Assembly: GCF_020829495.1 (NCBI RefSeq)
Contig: NZ_JAIVFQ010000076.1
Coordinates: 1-32,525 of the forward strand
Length of the DNA: 32,525 nt
Origin: Nostoc favosum CHAB5714
Lineage (GTDB): Bacteria > Cyanobacteriota > Cyanobacteriia > Cyanobacteriales > Nostocaceae
Direction of reading: 5' to 3'
In this document: piece after piece, positions 9,301 to 16,914 of the stretch
Numbering within the stretch: position 1 is the stretch's first letter
How the letters are laid out: every line of letters starts with the position of its first letter
Position numbers and translations under genes: made by a program
The notes under the pieces: generated by a model
The model's database searches: none
What the model was told of the DNA's origin: nothing
What the model saw: the letters and a program-made list of their open reading frames with translations, nothing else

Positions 9301-11055
9301 CGCGATGATTATGACACCCTGTTGAATGAACTAATAGCAGAAAACAAGATCCCAACAACAATTGTTCATTTATGGAGTGTAACTTCTGTTGGTGATACTC
9401 CATCAGGACTCGCAGGAGTTGATAAAGCTCAAGAAAAAGGTTTTTATAGCTTGCTGTTTTTAGCTCAAGCGCTGGGAAAACAGCATATTATAGACGAGCT
9501 AAAAATGATAGTTGTCTCCAATAATATGCACTCAATAATTGGAGAAGAGACCTTATGCCCAGAAAAAGCAACTATGTTGGCAGCTGTTAAAATAATCCCG
9601 CAGGAATATCCAAATATCAGCTGTCGTAGTATTGATGTTGCAATTCCTCAACAAGTAAGTTGGCAAGACGAGAAACTTTTAGAAAATTTGCTCAGCGAGC
9701 TACAAACACAATCTTCTGACATTGTGATTGCTTACCGTGGTTCTAATCGCTGGGTGCAAACCTTTGAGCCAGTCCGATTAGAACCAATCATGAGAGAAAC
9801 ATCAAGATTAAAGAAAGGAGGAGTATATCTCATTACAGGTGGATTCGGAGGTGTAGGACTTAGTTTAGCATCATATCTAGCGAAGTCCGTACAAGCTAAA
9901 CTAGTTCTCATCGGGCGTTCAGTTTTTCCAGCAAAAGAAGAATGGAAACAATGGTTAACTACTCACGATGAAAACGACGGTATCAGTCGCAAAATTCGGC
10001 AAGTACAGGAGCTAGAAGATTTGGGTGCAGAAGTTTTGGTACTGAGCGTTGATGTCGCTAACTTTGAACAGATGCAAAAAGCGATCGCTAAAGTTCAGGA
10101 ACAGTTTAACCAAATCAATGGCGTGATTCATTGTGCCGGAGTTGCTGATTATGCTGGTGTGATTTCTCGAAGAACGCGAGAGATGACAGAAAGTATTATG
10201 GCTCCTAAAGTCAGAGGTACATTAGTACTAAATAGCCTTTTGAAAGATGTTAAGCTGGATTTTTTGATTCTTTGTTCATCTCTTAGTTCTATCATTTATA
10301 GAAAAAAATTTAGTGAGGTTGGCTATTGCGCTGCCAATGAATTTATTGACACCTTTGCTTATCATAAAACAAACAAAGATCGGATATTTACAGTCTCTAT
10401 TAACTGGAGTGATTGGCAGGATGTTGGGATGTCAGTCGAAGCAGTGAAGCGATTAATTAAAAAACAGGATATTTCTGATGATAAATCATTATTAATAGAT
10501 GCTTTATTACCTTCAGAAGGAATAGAAGTTTTTCAGCGTATTCTTAATACTACTGTTCCTCGAATTGCAGTATCAACGCAAGATTTAACAAGTTTAATAG
10601 AACGCGATCGCAATTTTAATCCACAAGCTCTTCTAGAATCTTTAGGCAAGGCTAACCTTTCAAAATCGCTACATCCACGGCCTGAACTGAGTAATGCTTA
10701 TGTTGCTCCGAGAAATGAAACAGAGCAAATCATTGCAGATATTTGGCAAAAATTACTTGGTATTGAACTAGTAGGCATTTACGATAACTTCTTTGAACTT
10801 GGTGGCGATTCACTTCTGATAGTTCAGGTGCAAAGCCAACTGCAAAAAGCATTCAAACAAGATTTATTAACAACAGATTTATTTGAATATCCGACAGTAA
10901 GTGCCTTAGCAGGATATCTCAGCCAACAACAGGTTGAACAATTTGCCTTTGGACAAGTTCATTCTCGTGCAAAAAGGCAAGAAAAGGCCATTGAAGAAGA
11001 AGCACAAATGATGAAACACAGGAGGAAGGCACGTGGATGGTCAAAATACTCATAA
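6364..11055 (+). CDS. Type I PKS module: KS-AT-KR-ACP
   Basis: This is an intact 1563-residue module. KS about 11-430, with Cys181 (TACSTS), His317 (EAHGTGT) and the NIGHLDAAAG histidine. AT about 535-850, with Ser629 in GHSIGEY and the HAFHS motif typical of malonyl-CoA loading. KR about 900-1390, with a Rossmann start LITGGFGGVG near 1156, CSSLSS and Tyr1321 (GYCAANEF). ACP with Ser1483 (LGGDSLL). No DH, ER or methyltransferase, so a beta-hydroxy ketide is expected. The KR lacks an obvious LDD motif, so I do not call stereochemistry. AAGGA at 6349-6353 supports the ATG start. The C-terminal tail (FGQVHSRAKRQ...) resembles that of the preceding NRPS and may be a docking element. The last 23 bases overlap the next gene. 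Confidence 0.95.
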   Translation: MSLAEVNNSVEEIAIIGVAGSFPKAKTLSEFWQNLADGVESISFLSDEELIDSGIDVAVLNEPNYIKNGVILENIDLFDAAFFGFNPREAEITDPQHRIFLECACVALENAGYDSNRYESRIGVYAGASLNNYYSLDLNRDRLGSAQCYQTVIGNDKDFLTTRVSYKLNLTGPSITVQTACSTSLVAITLACQSLLNYQCDMALAGGVSIHVPQKTGYLYEQGGTLSPDGHCRAFDAKAQGTTIGNGVGIVVLKRLSDAIADGDCIHAVIKGSAINNDGSGKVGYTAPSVNGQAQVIAEAMMLAGVDPETISYIEAHGTGTALGDPIEIAALSQVFRSSTTKKGFCAIGSVKTNIGHLDAAAGIAGLIKTILALKHKQIPPSLNFEQPNPQIDFANSPFFVNTKLTEWKTNGFPRRAGVSSLGIGGTNAHVIVEEAPVLEPSSLSRSWQLLVLSAKTESALETATENLANHLQLHPDVNLADVAHTLQVGRGEFSYRRVLVCKDIQDAASALQLRDPQRIFTRLVENSDRSIVFMFPGQGAQYVDMGKELYQTEPIFQQQVDLCCELLQPHLGLDLRSVIYPNESESQTAPEKLQQTAITQPALFVVEYALAQLWMSWGISPSAMIGHSIGEYVAACLAGVMSLEDALALVAIRGRLMQQLPSGAMLSVSQSTAEIKNLLNENLSLAASNAPDLCVVSGTHEAVDTIHQQLTALGVECRRLHTSHAFHSAMMEPIIEPFIKEVKKVKLNPPQIPFISNVTGTWITTEQATDSNYWASHLRQTVEFTAGISTLQQQPNRILVEVGPGRTLCTFAQKHSDVIGLFSLRHPKEKQSDVAFLLNSLGKLWLHGVQIDWSGFYTNERRYRLPLPTYPFERKHYWIEDYKQRQHNSAKPVLSGKKPDIADWFYLPLWKQSIPSVLLKQKELVTQKSCILVFIDECGLGKELVKRLQFDGHDVITLKQGSRFVQLGDRAYSLNAGQRDDYDTLLNELIAENKIPTTIVHLWSVTSVGDTPSGLAGVDKAQEKGFYSLLFLAQALGKQHIIDELKMIVVSNNMHSIIGEETLCPEKATMLAAVKIIPQEYPNISCRSIDVAIPQQVSWQDEKLLENLLSELQTQSSDIVIAYRGSNRWVQTFEPVRLEPIMRETSRLKKGGVYLITGGFGGVGLSLASYLAKSVQAKLVLIGRSVFPAKEEWKQWLTTHDENDGISRKIRQVQELEDLGAEVLVLSVDVANFEQMQKAIAKVQEQFNQINGVIHCAGVADYAGVISRRTREMTESIMAPKVRGTLVLNSLLKDVKLDFLILCSSLSSIIYRKKFSEVGYCAANEFIDTFAYHKTNKDRIFTVSINWSDWQDVGMSVEAVKRLIKKQDISDDKSLLIDALLPSEGIEVFQRILNTTVPRIAVSTQDLTSLIERDRNFNPQALLESLGKANLSKSLHPRPELSNAYVAPRNETEQIIADIWQKLLGIELVGIYDNFFELGGDSLLIVQVQSQLQKAFKQDLLTTDLFEYPTVSALAGYLSQQQVEQFAFGQVHSRAKRQEKAIEEEAQMMKHRRKARGWSKYS
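11021..11025 (+). promoter_or_regulatory. Ribosome binding site that fixes a GTG start inside the preceding gene
   Basis: GGAGG lies seven bases before GTG 11033, inside the last codons of the upstream PKS. It supports a GTG start and translational coupling of the two PKS genes. Confidence 0.65.
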
Positions 11056-12886
11056 TGCTTTGAAAGGCATAGCTGTCATTGGCATGGCTGGTCGTTTTCC
11101 AGGTGCTAAAAGTGTTGAGCAGTTTTGGCAGAATCTGTGCGACGGTGTGGAATCCATTTCATTCTTCACTGATGATGAATTGCTAAATTCAAGCTTAGAT
11201 CCAACTTTGCTACGCGATCCCAACTACGTAAAAGCAAGGGCTGTGCTGGAAGATATTGAGATGCTTGACGCTTCTTTTTTTGGCTTTACGCCCAGAGAAG
11301 CTACGCTGATGGACCCGCAACACCGTCTTTTCTTGGAGTGTGCTTGGGAAGCCCTGGAAAATGCTGGTTATAATCCTGAAGCAGACAAAGAACTGACTGG
11401 TGTTTACGCAGGAGCTAGCTTAAGTAGCTACTTAATTAACAACTTAGTTCCGGATTCCAACCTCAGCAAATCAAGTGCTTTGCCTATAACAATTGGTAAT
11501 GATAAAGACTATTTATCCACACGGGTGTCCTACAAGTTGAATTTGAAAGGGCCAAGTATTAGCGTCAACACAGCATGTTCTACATCATTAGTAGCAGTTC
11601 ACTTGGCGTGCCAAGGATTGCTAAGTTATCAGTGTGATAGAGCGCTGGCTGGTGGAGTTACTATAGAAGTTCCACATCAGGAAGGCTATTTTTATCAAAA
11701 AGGCGGGATTACTTCTCCTGATGGTCACTGTCGTGCCTTTGATGCTAAAGCACAGGGTTGCCCTTCTGGAAACGGGGTAGGCATTGTCATACTCAAGAGA
11801 TTAGAAGATGCCTTGGCTGATGGTGACTGTATTTATGCGGTCATCAAAGGTTCAGCAATTAATAACGACGGTTCCGAGAAAGTGAGTTTTACGGCACCTA
11901 GTGTGACAGGTCAAGCAGAGGTGATTGCAGAAGCTCAGGCGATCGCCGGATTTGACCCGGAAACAGTCACTTACATAGAGACTCATGGAACTGGCACAGC
12001 ACTGGGCGATCCTATTGAAGTTAGGGCACTTAAAAAGGCATTTAGCGCTGGGACTAATAAAAAAGGTTTCTGCGCGATCGGTTCGGTAAAAACCAATGTT
12101 AGTCATCTGAATGCAGCTGCTGGCGTAGCGGGCTTAATTAAGACAGTCTTGGCACTCAAACACAAAATTATTCCCCCCACCTTGCACTTTGAGATGCCTA
12201 ATTCTGAGATAGATTTTGCCAACAGCCCCTTTTACGTTAATGATTATATAGGAAATGCAAACAATAATTCTGATTACTTACCATCTTATTTGGAAAAAGA
12301 TTTGGAAAAATTTTTACCTGAAATTGTCAAAGATGTAACTTATCCAGCATATTTTTTGAACAGGAAGGCAGTCGTTGGCTTTTGGCATGGTTTTTCTAAC
12401 AAAAGTTTTTCGTCAACTAGTCCGCTTCACTTTGACTCAGTTCACAATATTTTTACTCAAATTAGAGGAAGAAAAAAAATACTTTTATTTCCTCCTTCAA
12501 ATTATTTGTCATTCTATCCAGCTGCTGTTGATGTTAATCAAGGCTTACAAAGTTTTAGTAAAGTCGATCCAAATTTACCCAATTTGGAATTATTTCCGAA
12601 ATTTCCTTGGCAAGAAAAAATAGAAGTTTTACTTCAACCAGGAGTAATGCTCTATATACCACCTTTTTGGTGGCATCATGTTACAGCAGTAGATGAGAAT
12701 ATATCACTATCATTTTGGTATGCTGTTAAAATCCAGGATTTTCTCCATCAAAAAGGTATACTCTCAGTTTTGATGAACATCGCACCTCATTCTCTTCGTC
12801 ATGCAATTTCTTCTCGAGATGGTTTCCTTGAGGTGATGTACTTCTTTAAAAGTGTCTTTCAAGGTATACTTTCGCCAGATTTCTGA
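11033..12886 (+). CDS. Chimera: PKS ketosynthase (C-terminally truncated) fused to a JmjC/cupin_8 oxygenase domain
   Basis: Residues 1-403 are a PKS ketosynthase with Cys182 (TACSTS), His318 (ETHGTGT) and the NVSHLNAAAG histidine, where other KS here have NIGHLDAAAG. The KS stops at FANSPFYVN and lacks the final PRRAGVSS...GGTNAH segment and every later module domain. From about residue 404 the same frame continues as the C-terminal two thirds of a JmjC/cupin_8 Fe(II)/2OG oxygenase, with H466-F-D468, the distal histidines near 548-549 and the GRKKILLFPPSNY beta-strand. That part is nearly identical to 13735-14375 downstream. The junction (12239-12241) shows an AAT shared by both parents. A deletion joining a PKS to an adjacent oxygenase gene is the simplest origin. 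The KS is probably non-functional; the oxygenase half lacks its N-terminal strands. Confidence 0.85.
   Translation: MDGQNTHNALKGIAVIGMAGRFPGAKSVEQFWQNLCDGVESISFFTDDELLNSSLDPTLLRDPNYVKARAVLEDIEMLDASFFGFTPREATLMDPQHRLFLECAWEALENAGYNPEADKELTGVYAGASLSSYLINNLVPDSNLSKSSALPITIGNDKDYLSTRVSYKLNLKGPSISVNTACSTSLVAVHLACQGLLSYQCDRALAGGVTIEVPHQEGYFYQKGGITSPDGHCRAFDAKAQGCPSGNGVGIVILKRLEDALADGDCIYAVIKGSAINNDGSEKVSFTAPSVTGQAEVIAEAQAIAGFDPETVTYIETHGTGTALGDPIEVRALKKAFSAGTNKKGFCAIGSVKTNVSHLNAAAGVAGLIKTVLALKHKIIPPTLHFEMPNSEIDFANSPFYVNDYIGNANNNSDYLPSYLEKDLEKFLPEIVKDVTYPAYFLNRKAVVGFWHGFSNKSFSSTSPLHFDSVHNIFTQIRGRKKILLFPPSNYLSFYPAAVDVNQGLQSFSKVDPNLPNLELFPKFPWQEKIEVLLQPGVMLYIPPFWWHHVTAVDENISLSFWYAVKIQDFLHQKGILSVLMNIAPHSLRHAISSRDGFLEVMYFFKSVFQGILSPDF
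12239..12886 (+). repeat. JmjC/cupin tandem repeat, copy 1 (inside the chimera)
   Basis: This stretch aligns over its length with 13735-14375. Long runs are identical, including the region coding GRKKILLFPPSNYLSFYPA and the PNLPNLELFPKFPWQE region. The copies differ by whole-codon indels (YFLNR against YLNR, PAAVDV against PAVDV), as expected if both were once under coding selection. Confidence 0.85.
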
Positions 12887-13084
12887 TTCATAACTTAGTC
12901 TCAAAACTTGTAAAATTAATGTTTTTTCGTAGGAGTGAAATAACCGTTATAAATTCAATATAGCTGAATTAGCTTTGGTGATTGAATATGTGCTGATAAA
13001 TGAATTGGAATAATTGATCGAAGACGAAGCAGAAAAGATTGTTTCAAATATTTGTGTTTAGGTAACAAAAAAAGGTTAATATCT

Positions 13085-13360
13085 ATGAATATAAAAATGG
13101 TAGGCGTTATTGGTGCGGGGGTAATGGGAATAGGAGTTGCTCAAAATCTTGCCCAAACAGATCATCAAGTTCTTCTTGTAGACACTTCTGAAAATATTCT
13201 GGATAAAGCTAAACAGGAGATCAGGAATAATATTCGCTTTCAGGGATTTTTTAAAAAAGGAGAACGCGAAGGAAGCCCAGATGATATCATCGCAAAAATT
13301 GGTTTGATTTCTGAACTATTTTTGAAGCTTCAAGCTTTCTATATAAGCTTTTTAATCTAA
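13085..13360 (+). pseudogene. 3-hydroxyacyl-CoA dehydrogenase N-terminal fragment (FkbK-like)
   Basis: The ATG at 13085 begins MNIKMVGVIGAGVMGIGVAQ, the NAD-binding GxGxxG Rossmann start of 3-hydroxyacyl-CoA dehydrogenases. Homology runs for about 75 residues, then the frame drifts into LFLKLQAFYISFLI and stops. The family is usually about 280-290 residues, so the catalytic domain is gone. With the FkbI-like and FkbH-like genes downstream, it fits the dehydrogenase of the glyceryl-ACP to hydroxymalonyl-ACP route (FkbK type), which oxidises glyceryl-ACP. On its own the piece cannot work. An in-frame start at 13052 is less likely because family homology begins at 13085. Confidence 0.8.
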
Positions 13361-13448
13361 GTATATGTTCAAAAATCAAATAGTAATCCTCTAGTCATAA
13401 AATAGCGTAAAACTTCTAGTTAAAGCAACTAAGGATGTTAGGGTTATT

Positions 13449-14375
13449 ATGAAAATACAAACTACTGAATCAATTAGAAAAATAAAAAATCCTAGTACAG
13501 AAGAATTTTTAGATATCTGGAAACAATATCAGCCTTTTTTAATTGAAGATGTTGCTGAACATTGGGATGCTTGTCAAAAATGGTCTAATGACTATCTAAT
13601 CAAACACTGTGGAAATAATATAGTTAACATAAGATTATTCAAGAAAGATTTTCTTAATGATTATAAAAATTTTGCTTCCGAAGATGGTTATGTTAATATG
13701 GAAAAAACTGTGAAATATAAAGAGTATATAAATGATTATATAGAAAAAGAAAAAGGAAATTAAAACAATAATTATGATTACACACGAGCTTATTTAGAAT
13801 TATCTTTGGAAGAATGGTTTCCTGAAATTGTCGGAGATGTAATTTATCCAGCATATTTAAACAGGAAGCCACTCGTTACCTTTTGGCATGGTTTTTCAAA
13901 TAAAAGTTTTTCTTCAACTACTCCACTTCACTTTGACGCATTTCACAATATTTTTATTCAAATTAGAGGAAGAAAAAAAATACTTTTATTTCCTCCTTCA
14001 AATTATTTGTCGTTCTATCCAGCTGTTGATGTTAGTCAAGGCTTACAAGATTTTAGTAAAGTCGATCCAAATCTACCCAATTTGGAATTATTTCCGAAAT
14101 TTCCTTGGCAAGAAAGAATGGAAGTCTTACTTAAACCGGGGGAAATACTCTATATACCACCAAAAAGGTGGCATCATGTTACGGCAGTAGATGAGAATAT
14201 CTCAGTATCATTTTGGTATAGTATTAAAAATCAAGATTTCATTAAACAAAAAAAATTGTTATCAGTTTTATTAAACATTGCACCTCATGCTGTTCGTCAT
14301 GCAATTTCTTCTCGAAATTCTTTAAATGAGATTATGAAGTTTTTTAAAGGTGTCTTTAAAGGTGTTTTATCATAG
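13449..14375 (+). pseudogene. JmjC/cupin_8 Fe(II)/2OG oxygenase interrupted by one nonsense codon
   Basis: One frame runs 309 codons with a single internal stop, TAA at 13761-13763. Upstream is the cupin_8 N-terminus (PFLIEDVAEHWDACQKWS). Downstream is the jelly-roll core, with H161-F-D163 and distal histidines near 242-243 (counting the stop as a codon). In the sister copy at 12239 the matching codon is GCA in the context GN-A-NNN, where here it is GN-stop-NNN. The break is therefore a point change and not a gene boundary. Cupin_8 oxygenases hydroxylate amino-acid side chains or related substrates; the substrate here is unknown. An ATG at 13806 could restart the core domain, but it would lack the N-terminus. 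Confidence 0.85.
13735..14375 (+). repeat. JmjC/cupin tandem repeat, copy 2
   Basis: Partner of 12239-12886 in direct orientation, about 1.5 kb apart. The shared block AATGATTATATA marks where similarity begins in both copies. The end of homology is the C-terminal RHAISSR region and the following helix. Confidence 0.85.
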
Positions 14376-14435
14376 AGTATTTTATTAAAATTGCTCAGAA
14401 GTAGCATAATTTGATTTCTTGATAATAGTCATAAC

Positions 14436-14498
14436 ATGAAACTAGAATTATCCGCTCGCCAAAAAAATGCTCAAGCTGAATTAGATCTCGTGCAGTAG
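14436..14498 (+). pseudogene. Remnant of acyl-CoA dehydrogenase N-terminus
   Basis: Twenty codons read MKLELSARQKNAQAELDLVQ and then TAG. This matches the start of the intact acyl-CoA dehydrogenase at 15727 (MKLELSAQQKNYQAEFRAFV) at 14 of the first 16 residues, with closely similar DNA (ATGAAACTAGAATTATC against ATGAAACTCGAACTATC). It is the stump of a second copy of that gene, cut after the first helix. It sits right behind an oxygenase gene, as the intact copy does. Confidence 0.8.
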
Positions 14499-14629
14499 TA
14501 AAACAGAATTTTCTAGTCATCTTGAGGAGTATGTTAAACGATACTCAAGCATTGTTTTATTAACTGTCAAGATATGGAGTTTATAGCGCATTTTTCACGA
14601 GTTAAGCGTTCGTATTCGTCAAACATGAG

Positions 14630-14650
14630 TTAAGGATAATCCTTAATTTT
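14630..14650 (+). terminator. Weak hairpin with short T-run
   Basis: TTAAGG-ATAAT-CCTTAA forms a 6-bp stem and is followed by TTTT. It lies between the dehydrogenase stump and the next oxygenase gene. The stem is AT-rich and the T-run short, so any terminator activity would be modest. Confidence 0.25.
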
Positions 14651-14712
14651 GCAGAGAAATAAGATCCTTCTATCACTCGATAAAAGCAGATTTGTAATTG
14701 AGGAAAAGAAAA

Positions 14713-15618
14713 ATGACTATTTTGCAAGAGTATCAAGAATATAAGGAATCTATCAAAAATCATAGAATGTTATTCTCTAAGTGGGATAATGTGTCGGATA
14801 AGATAAAGATAAAAATATTTCTTCTGCTACTCAAATTATTAAATTTTTTGTTTCCAAAAAGTAATCTTCATAGACTTGAAAAGTCTATAAAATTTTATCT
14901 TGGGCTGATAGATATAAACACTGATGATTGGAATCCACAACAAAAACCACAGTTGTTTTTATATTTTGGTCTTCCTTCTAGGCCTTGGTATGAACCTGAT
15001 GATTACGACGTTTTCAAAATAGTGAGAGATATCCTTGAAGAAGGTGCTGAAGACATAAAAAGTGAGTATTTAATGAATATTCATAATAAAAGTAATTTCT
15101 TAATTCCAGTCTTGGATCCAAAGGAACCTTCAGCTTATGAATACCTTACTGACATTGAACTAACTCCATCTCAAATAAAAAATGACTGGTTGCGGATTGA
15201 TTTGTGGGGTGGTGGTGAATTTACTGAAGAAGCCAGATATTTATTTCCAAAAACTGTAAAAATTTTGTCTAAGCTGGAATCTTTTATGGATCCTTTTGAA
15301 GAAGATGTAATTTATGTTTTAAAGCCAGAATCTTTCTTACCTCCACACCATGATGCTGCAAATAATTATATTGGATGTCATTTGGGATTAATAATTCCAG
15401 AAAATTGCGGATTTAGAGTCGGAAGTGAAACACGGAGTTGGACTGAAGGGAAAACTTTATTTTTCGATCAGAGCTTTGAGCATGAAGTTTGGAATAGAAG
15501 TCAGAAAGAACGAGTAGTTTTGTCAGTGCAATTACGTCACCCAGAATTGTCAAAATTTGAAAATTTTTTATATAAGCTTTTTCGTAAGTTGTTTGGTAAT
15601 AAACCTCATCTACTTTGA
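14713..15618 (+). CDS. Aspartyl/asparaginyl beta-hydroxylase-family Fe(II)/2OG oxygenase
   Basis: The C-terminal half is the family core: PPHHDAANNYIGCHLGLIIP, then CGFRVGSETRSWTEGKTLFF, then FEHEVWN and ERVVLSVQLRHPEL. The iron ligands are H212 and H257, with R267 for 2-oxoglutarate. In human AspH the position two after the first His is Gly; here it is Asp214, giving a classical HxD. The N-terminal part is less typical, with a hydrophobic stretch near residues 35-52 (IFLLLLKLLNFLF) that may be a membrane-associated helix. ATG 14713 is preferred over an upstream TTG because AGGA at 14701-14704 is eight bases before it. Target is probably an amino acid or carrier-bound residue; the gene sits beside other oxygenases of the cluster. 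Confidence 0.85.
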   Translation: MTILQEYQEYKESIKNHRMLFSKWDNVSDKIKIKIFLLLLKLLNFLFPKSNLHRLEKSIKFYLGLIDINTDDWNPQQKPQLFLYFGLPSRPWYEPDDYDVFKIVRDILEEGAEDIKSEYLMNIHNKSNFLIPVLDPKEPSAYEYLTDIELTPSQIKNDWLRIDLWGGGEFTEEARYLFPKTVKILSKLESFMDPFEEDVIYVLKPESFLPPHHDAANNYIGCHLGLIIPENCGFRVGSETRSWTEGKTLFFDQSFEHEVWNRSQKERVVLSVQLRHPELSKFENFLYKLFRKLFGNKPHLL

Positions 15619-15726
15619 GAACTATAATTTTCTGCCAAGACCGAGAGATTGCTTCCTTACGTCGCAATGATGCATAGGAATAATTAGAAACTCCAGGTTT
15701 CAACATGAACGGGGTTTAGTTAGAAC

Positions 15727-16911
15727 ATGAAACTCGAACTATCTGCTCAACAAAAAAATTATCAAGCTGAATTTAGGGCTTTTGTTAATGAGGAAATATG
15801 TCCTCATGCTGGTGAATGGGATAGGAAAGAATTTACACCACCAGAGCTAATTAAAAAAATAGCAGAACGTGGTTTTCTCGGTGCCATATTACCCCAAGAA
15901 TATGGTGGTAAAGCAATGGACATGATTACCTACGGTATTCTCAACGAGGAAATTGGACGTGGATGTTCCTCTGTACGCAGTTTGTTGACAGTTCACAACA
16001 TGGTTTCCCAAGCGGTGTGTAAATGGGGAAATAAATCTCAAAAAGAGTATTGGCTTCCCAAATTTGCATCTGGAGAAACAATAGCTGCTTTTGCATTAAG
16101 CGAACCAAATGTAGGTAGCGATGCTAAAAGTGTAGAAACAACAGCAATACTTTCTGGTAATGCTTATATTTTAAATGGGCAAAAGAAATGGATTACCTAT
16201 GGGCAAATAGCAGATATATTTTTAGTCTTTGCTAAATGTGAAGGTAAAGCAGGTGCTTTTTTAGTGGCAAAAAATAGCCCAGGTTTTTCTATCAAACCGA
16301 TGTCTGGTATTTTAGGTACTAGGGCTTCGATGGTTGCACAATTGCAATTTGATAACTGCCACGTTCCTCTAGAAAATTTAGTAGGTAAATTAGGTTTTGG
16401 TTTTTCCTATGTTGCTTCTTTTGCACTTGATTATGGTAGATATAGTGTAGCAACGGGTAGCGTGGGTATTGCTCAAGCTTGTTTAGAAGCTTGCATTAAT
16501 TATACTAACGAGCGAAAACAATTTGATGTGTATCTGAAAGAACACCAGTTAATTCGGCAAAAGATTACTCAGATGATAACTAACGTCAAAGCAGCGAGAC
16601 TGTTATGTTATCAAGCAGGTTATCTCAAAGATATTAACGATCCAAATTCAATTATAGAGACTTCTATTGCCAAATACCTTGCATCTACAGTAGCAGCCAA
16701 AATAGCAAATGATGCTGTACAAATTCACGGTGGTAACGGTTGTAGTAGTGAATACCCTGTAGAAAGGTATCTACGAGACTCGAAAATTATGGAAATTATT
16801 GAAGGTAGTACTCAAATTCAAGAAATTACCATCGCTGAGTCAGGCTATCAAGATTATCTTCTTTCAAGCTTTTCTACGGGCTTGAAAAATAAACTAGCAG
16901 AAAGGATTTAA
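15727..16911 (+). CDS. Acyl-CoA/acyl-ACP dehydrogenase, FkbI-like
   Basis: This 394-residue flavoprotein has the full acyl-CoA dehydrogenase architecture. Landmarks are the helical N-terminus, FALSEPNVGSDA and KKWIT for FAD and substrate binding, RKQFDVYLKEHQ in the C-terminal helical domain, and the catalytic Glu359 in EIIEGSTQIQE. Directly downstream, three bases away, is an FkbH-like gene, and an FkbK-like dehydrogenase fragment lies upstream. This set is that of hydroxymalonyl/methoxymalonyl-ACP synthesis, in which the FkbI-type enzyme oxidises an ACP-bound C3 unit. A general fatty-acid dehydrogenase is the alternative, but the context argues against it. The gene is intact. Confidence 0.88.
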   Translation: MKLELSAQQKNYQAEFRAFVNEEICPHAGEWDRKEFTPPELIKKIAERGFLGAILPQEYGGKAMDMITYGILNEEIGRGCSSVRSLLTVHNMVSQAVCKWGNKSQKEYWLPKFASGETIAAFALSEPNVGSDAKSVETTAILSGNAYILNGQKKWITYGQIADIFLVFAKCEGKAGAFLVAKNSPGFSIKPMSGILGTRASMVAQLQFDNCHVPLENLVGKLGFGFSYVASFALDYGRYSVATGSVGIAQACLEACINYTNERKQFDVYLKEHQLIRQKITQMITNVKAARLLCYQAGYLKDINDPNSIIETSIAKYLASTVAAKIANDAVQIHGGNGCSSEYPVERYLRDSKIMEIIEGSTQIQEITIAESGYQDYLLSSFSTGLKNKLAERI

Positions 16912-16914
16912 GCT

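Noticed and set aside
12375..12623. Overlapping frame inside JmjC copy 1, also open in copy 2 (13888-14190)
   Set aside because: Its conservation follows from the near-identity of the two DNA copies; the JmjC frame carries all family motifs and the alternative product is a low-complexity hydrophobic peptide.
12940..13067. Possible remnant of an FkbJ-type ACP (reads IEYVLINELE, stop, LIEDEAEKIV)
   Set aside because: The resemblance to the acidic end of such ACPs is slight, there is no DSM/DSL phosphopantetheine motif, and a stop interrupts it.
13806..14375. A separate short cupin gene starting at ATG 13806
   Set aside because: The upstream 13449-13763 frame is the same frame and supplies the N-terminus of the same protein; only one TAA separates them, and no ribosome binding site precedes 13806.
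14527..14546. Hairpin GAGTAT...ATACTC as a terminator
   Set aside because: Six AT-rich pairs with no T-run directly after it; too weak to call.
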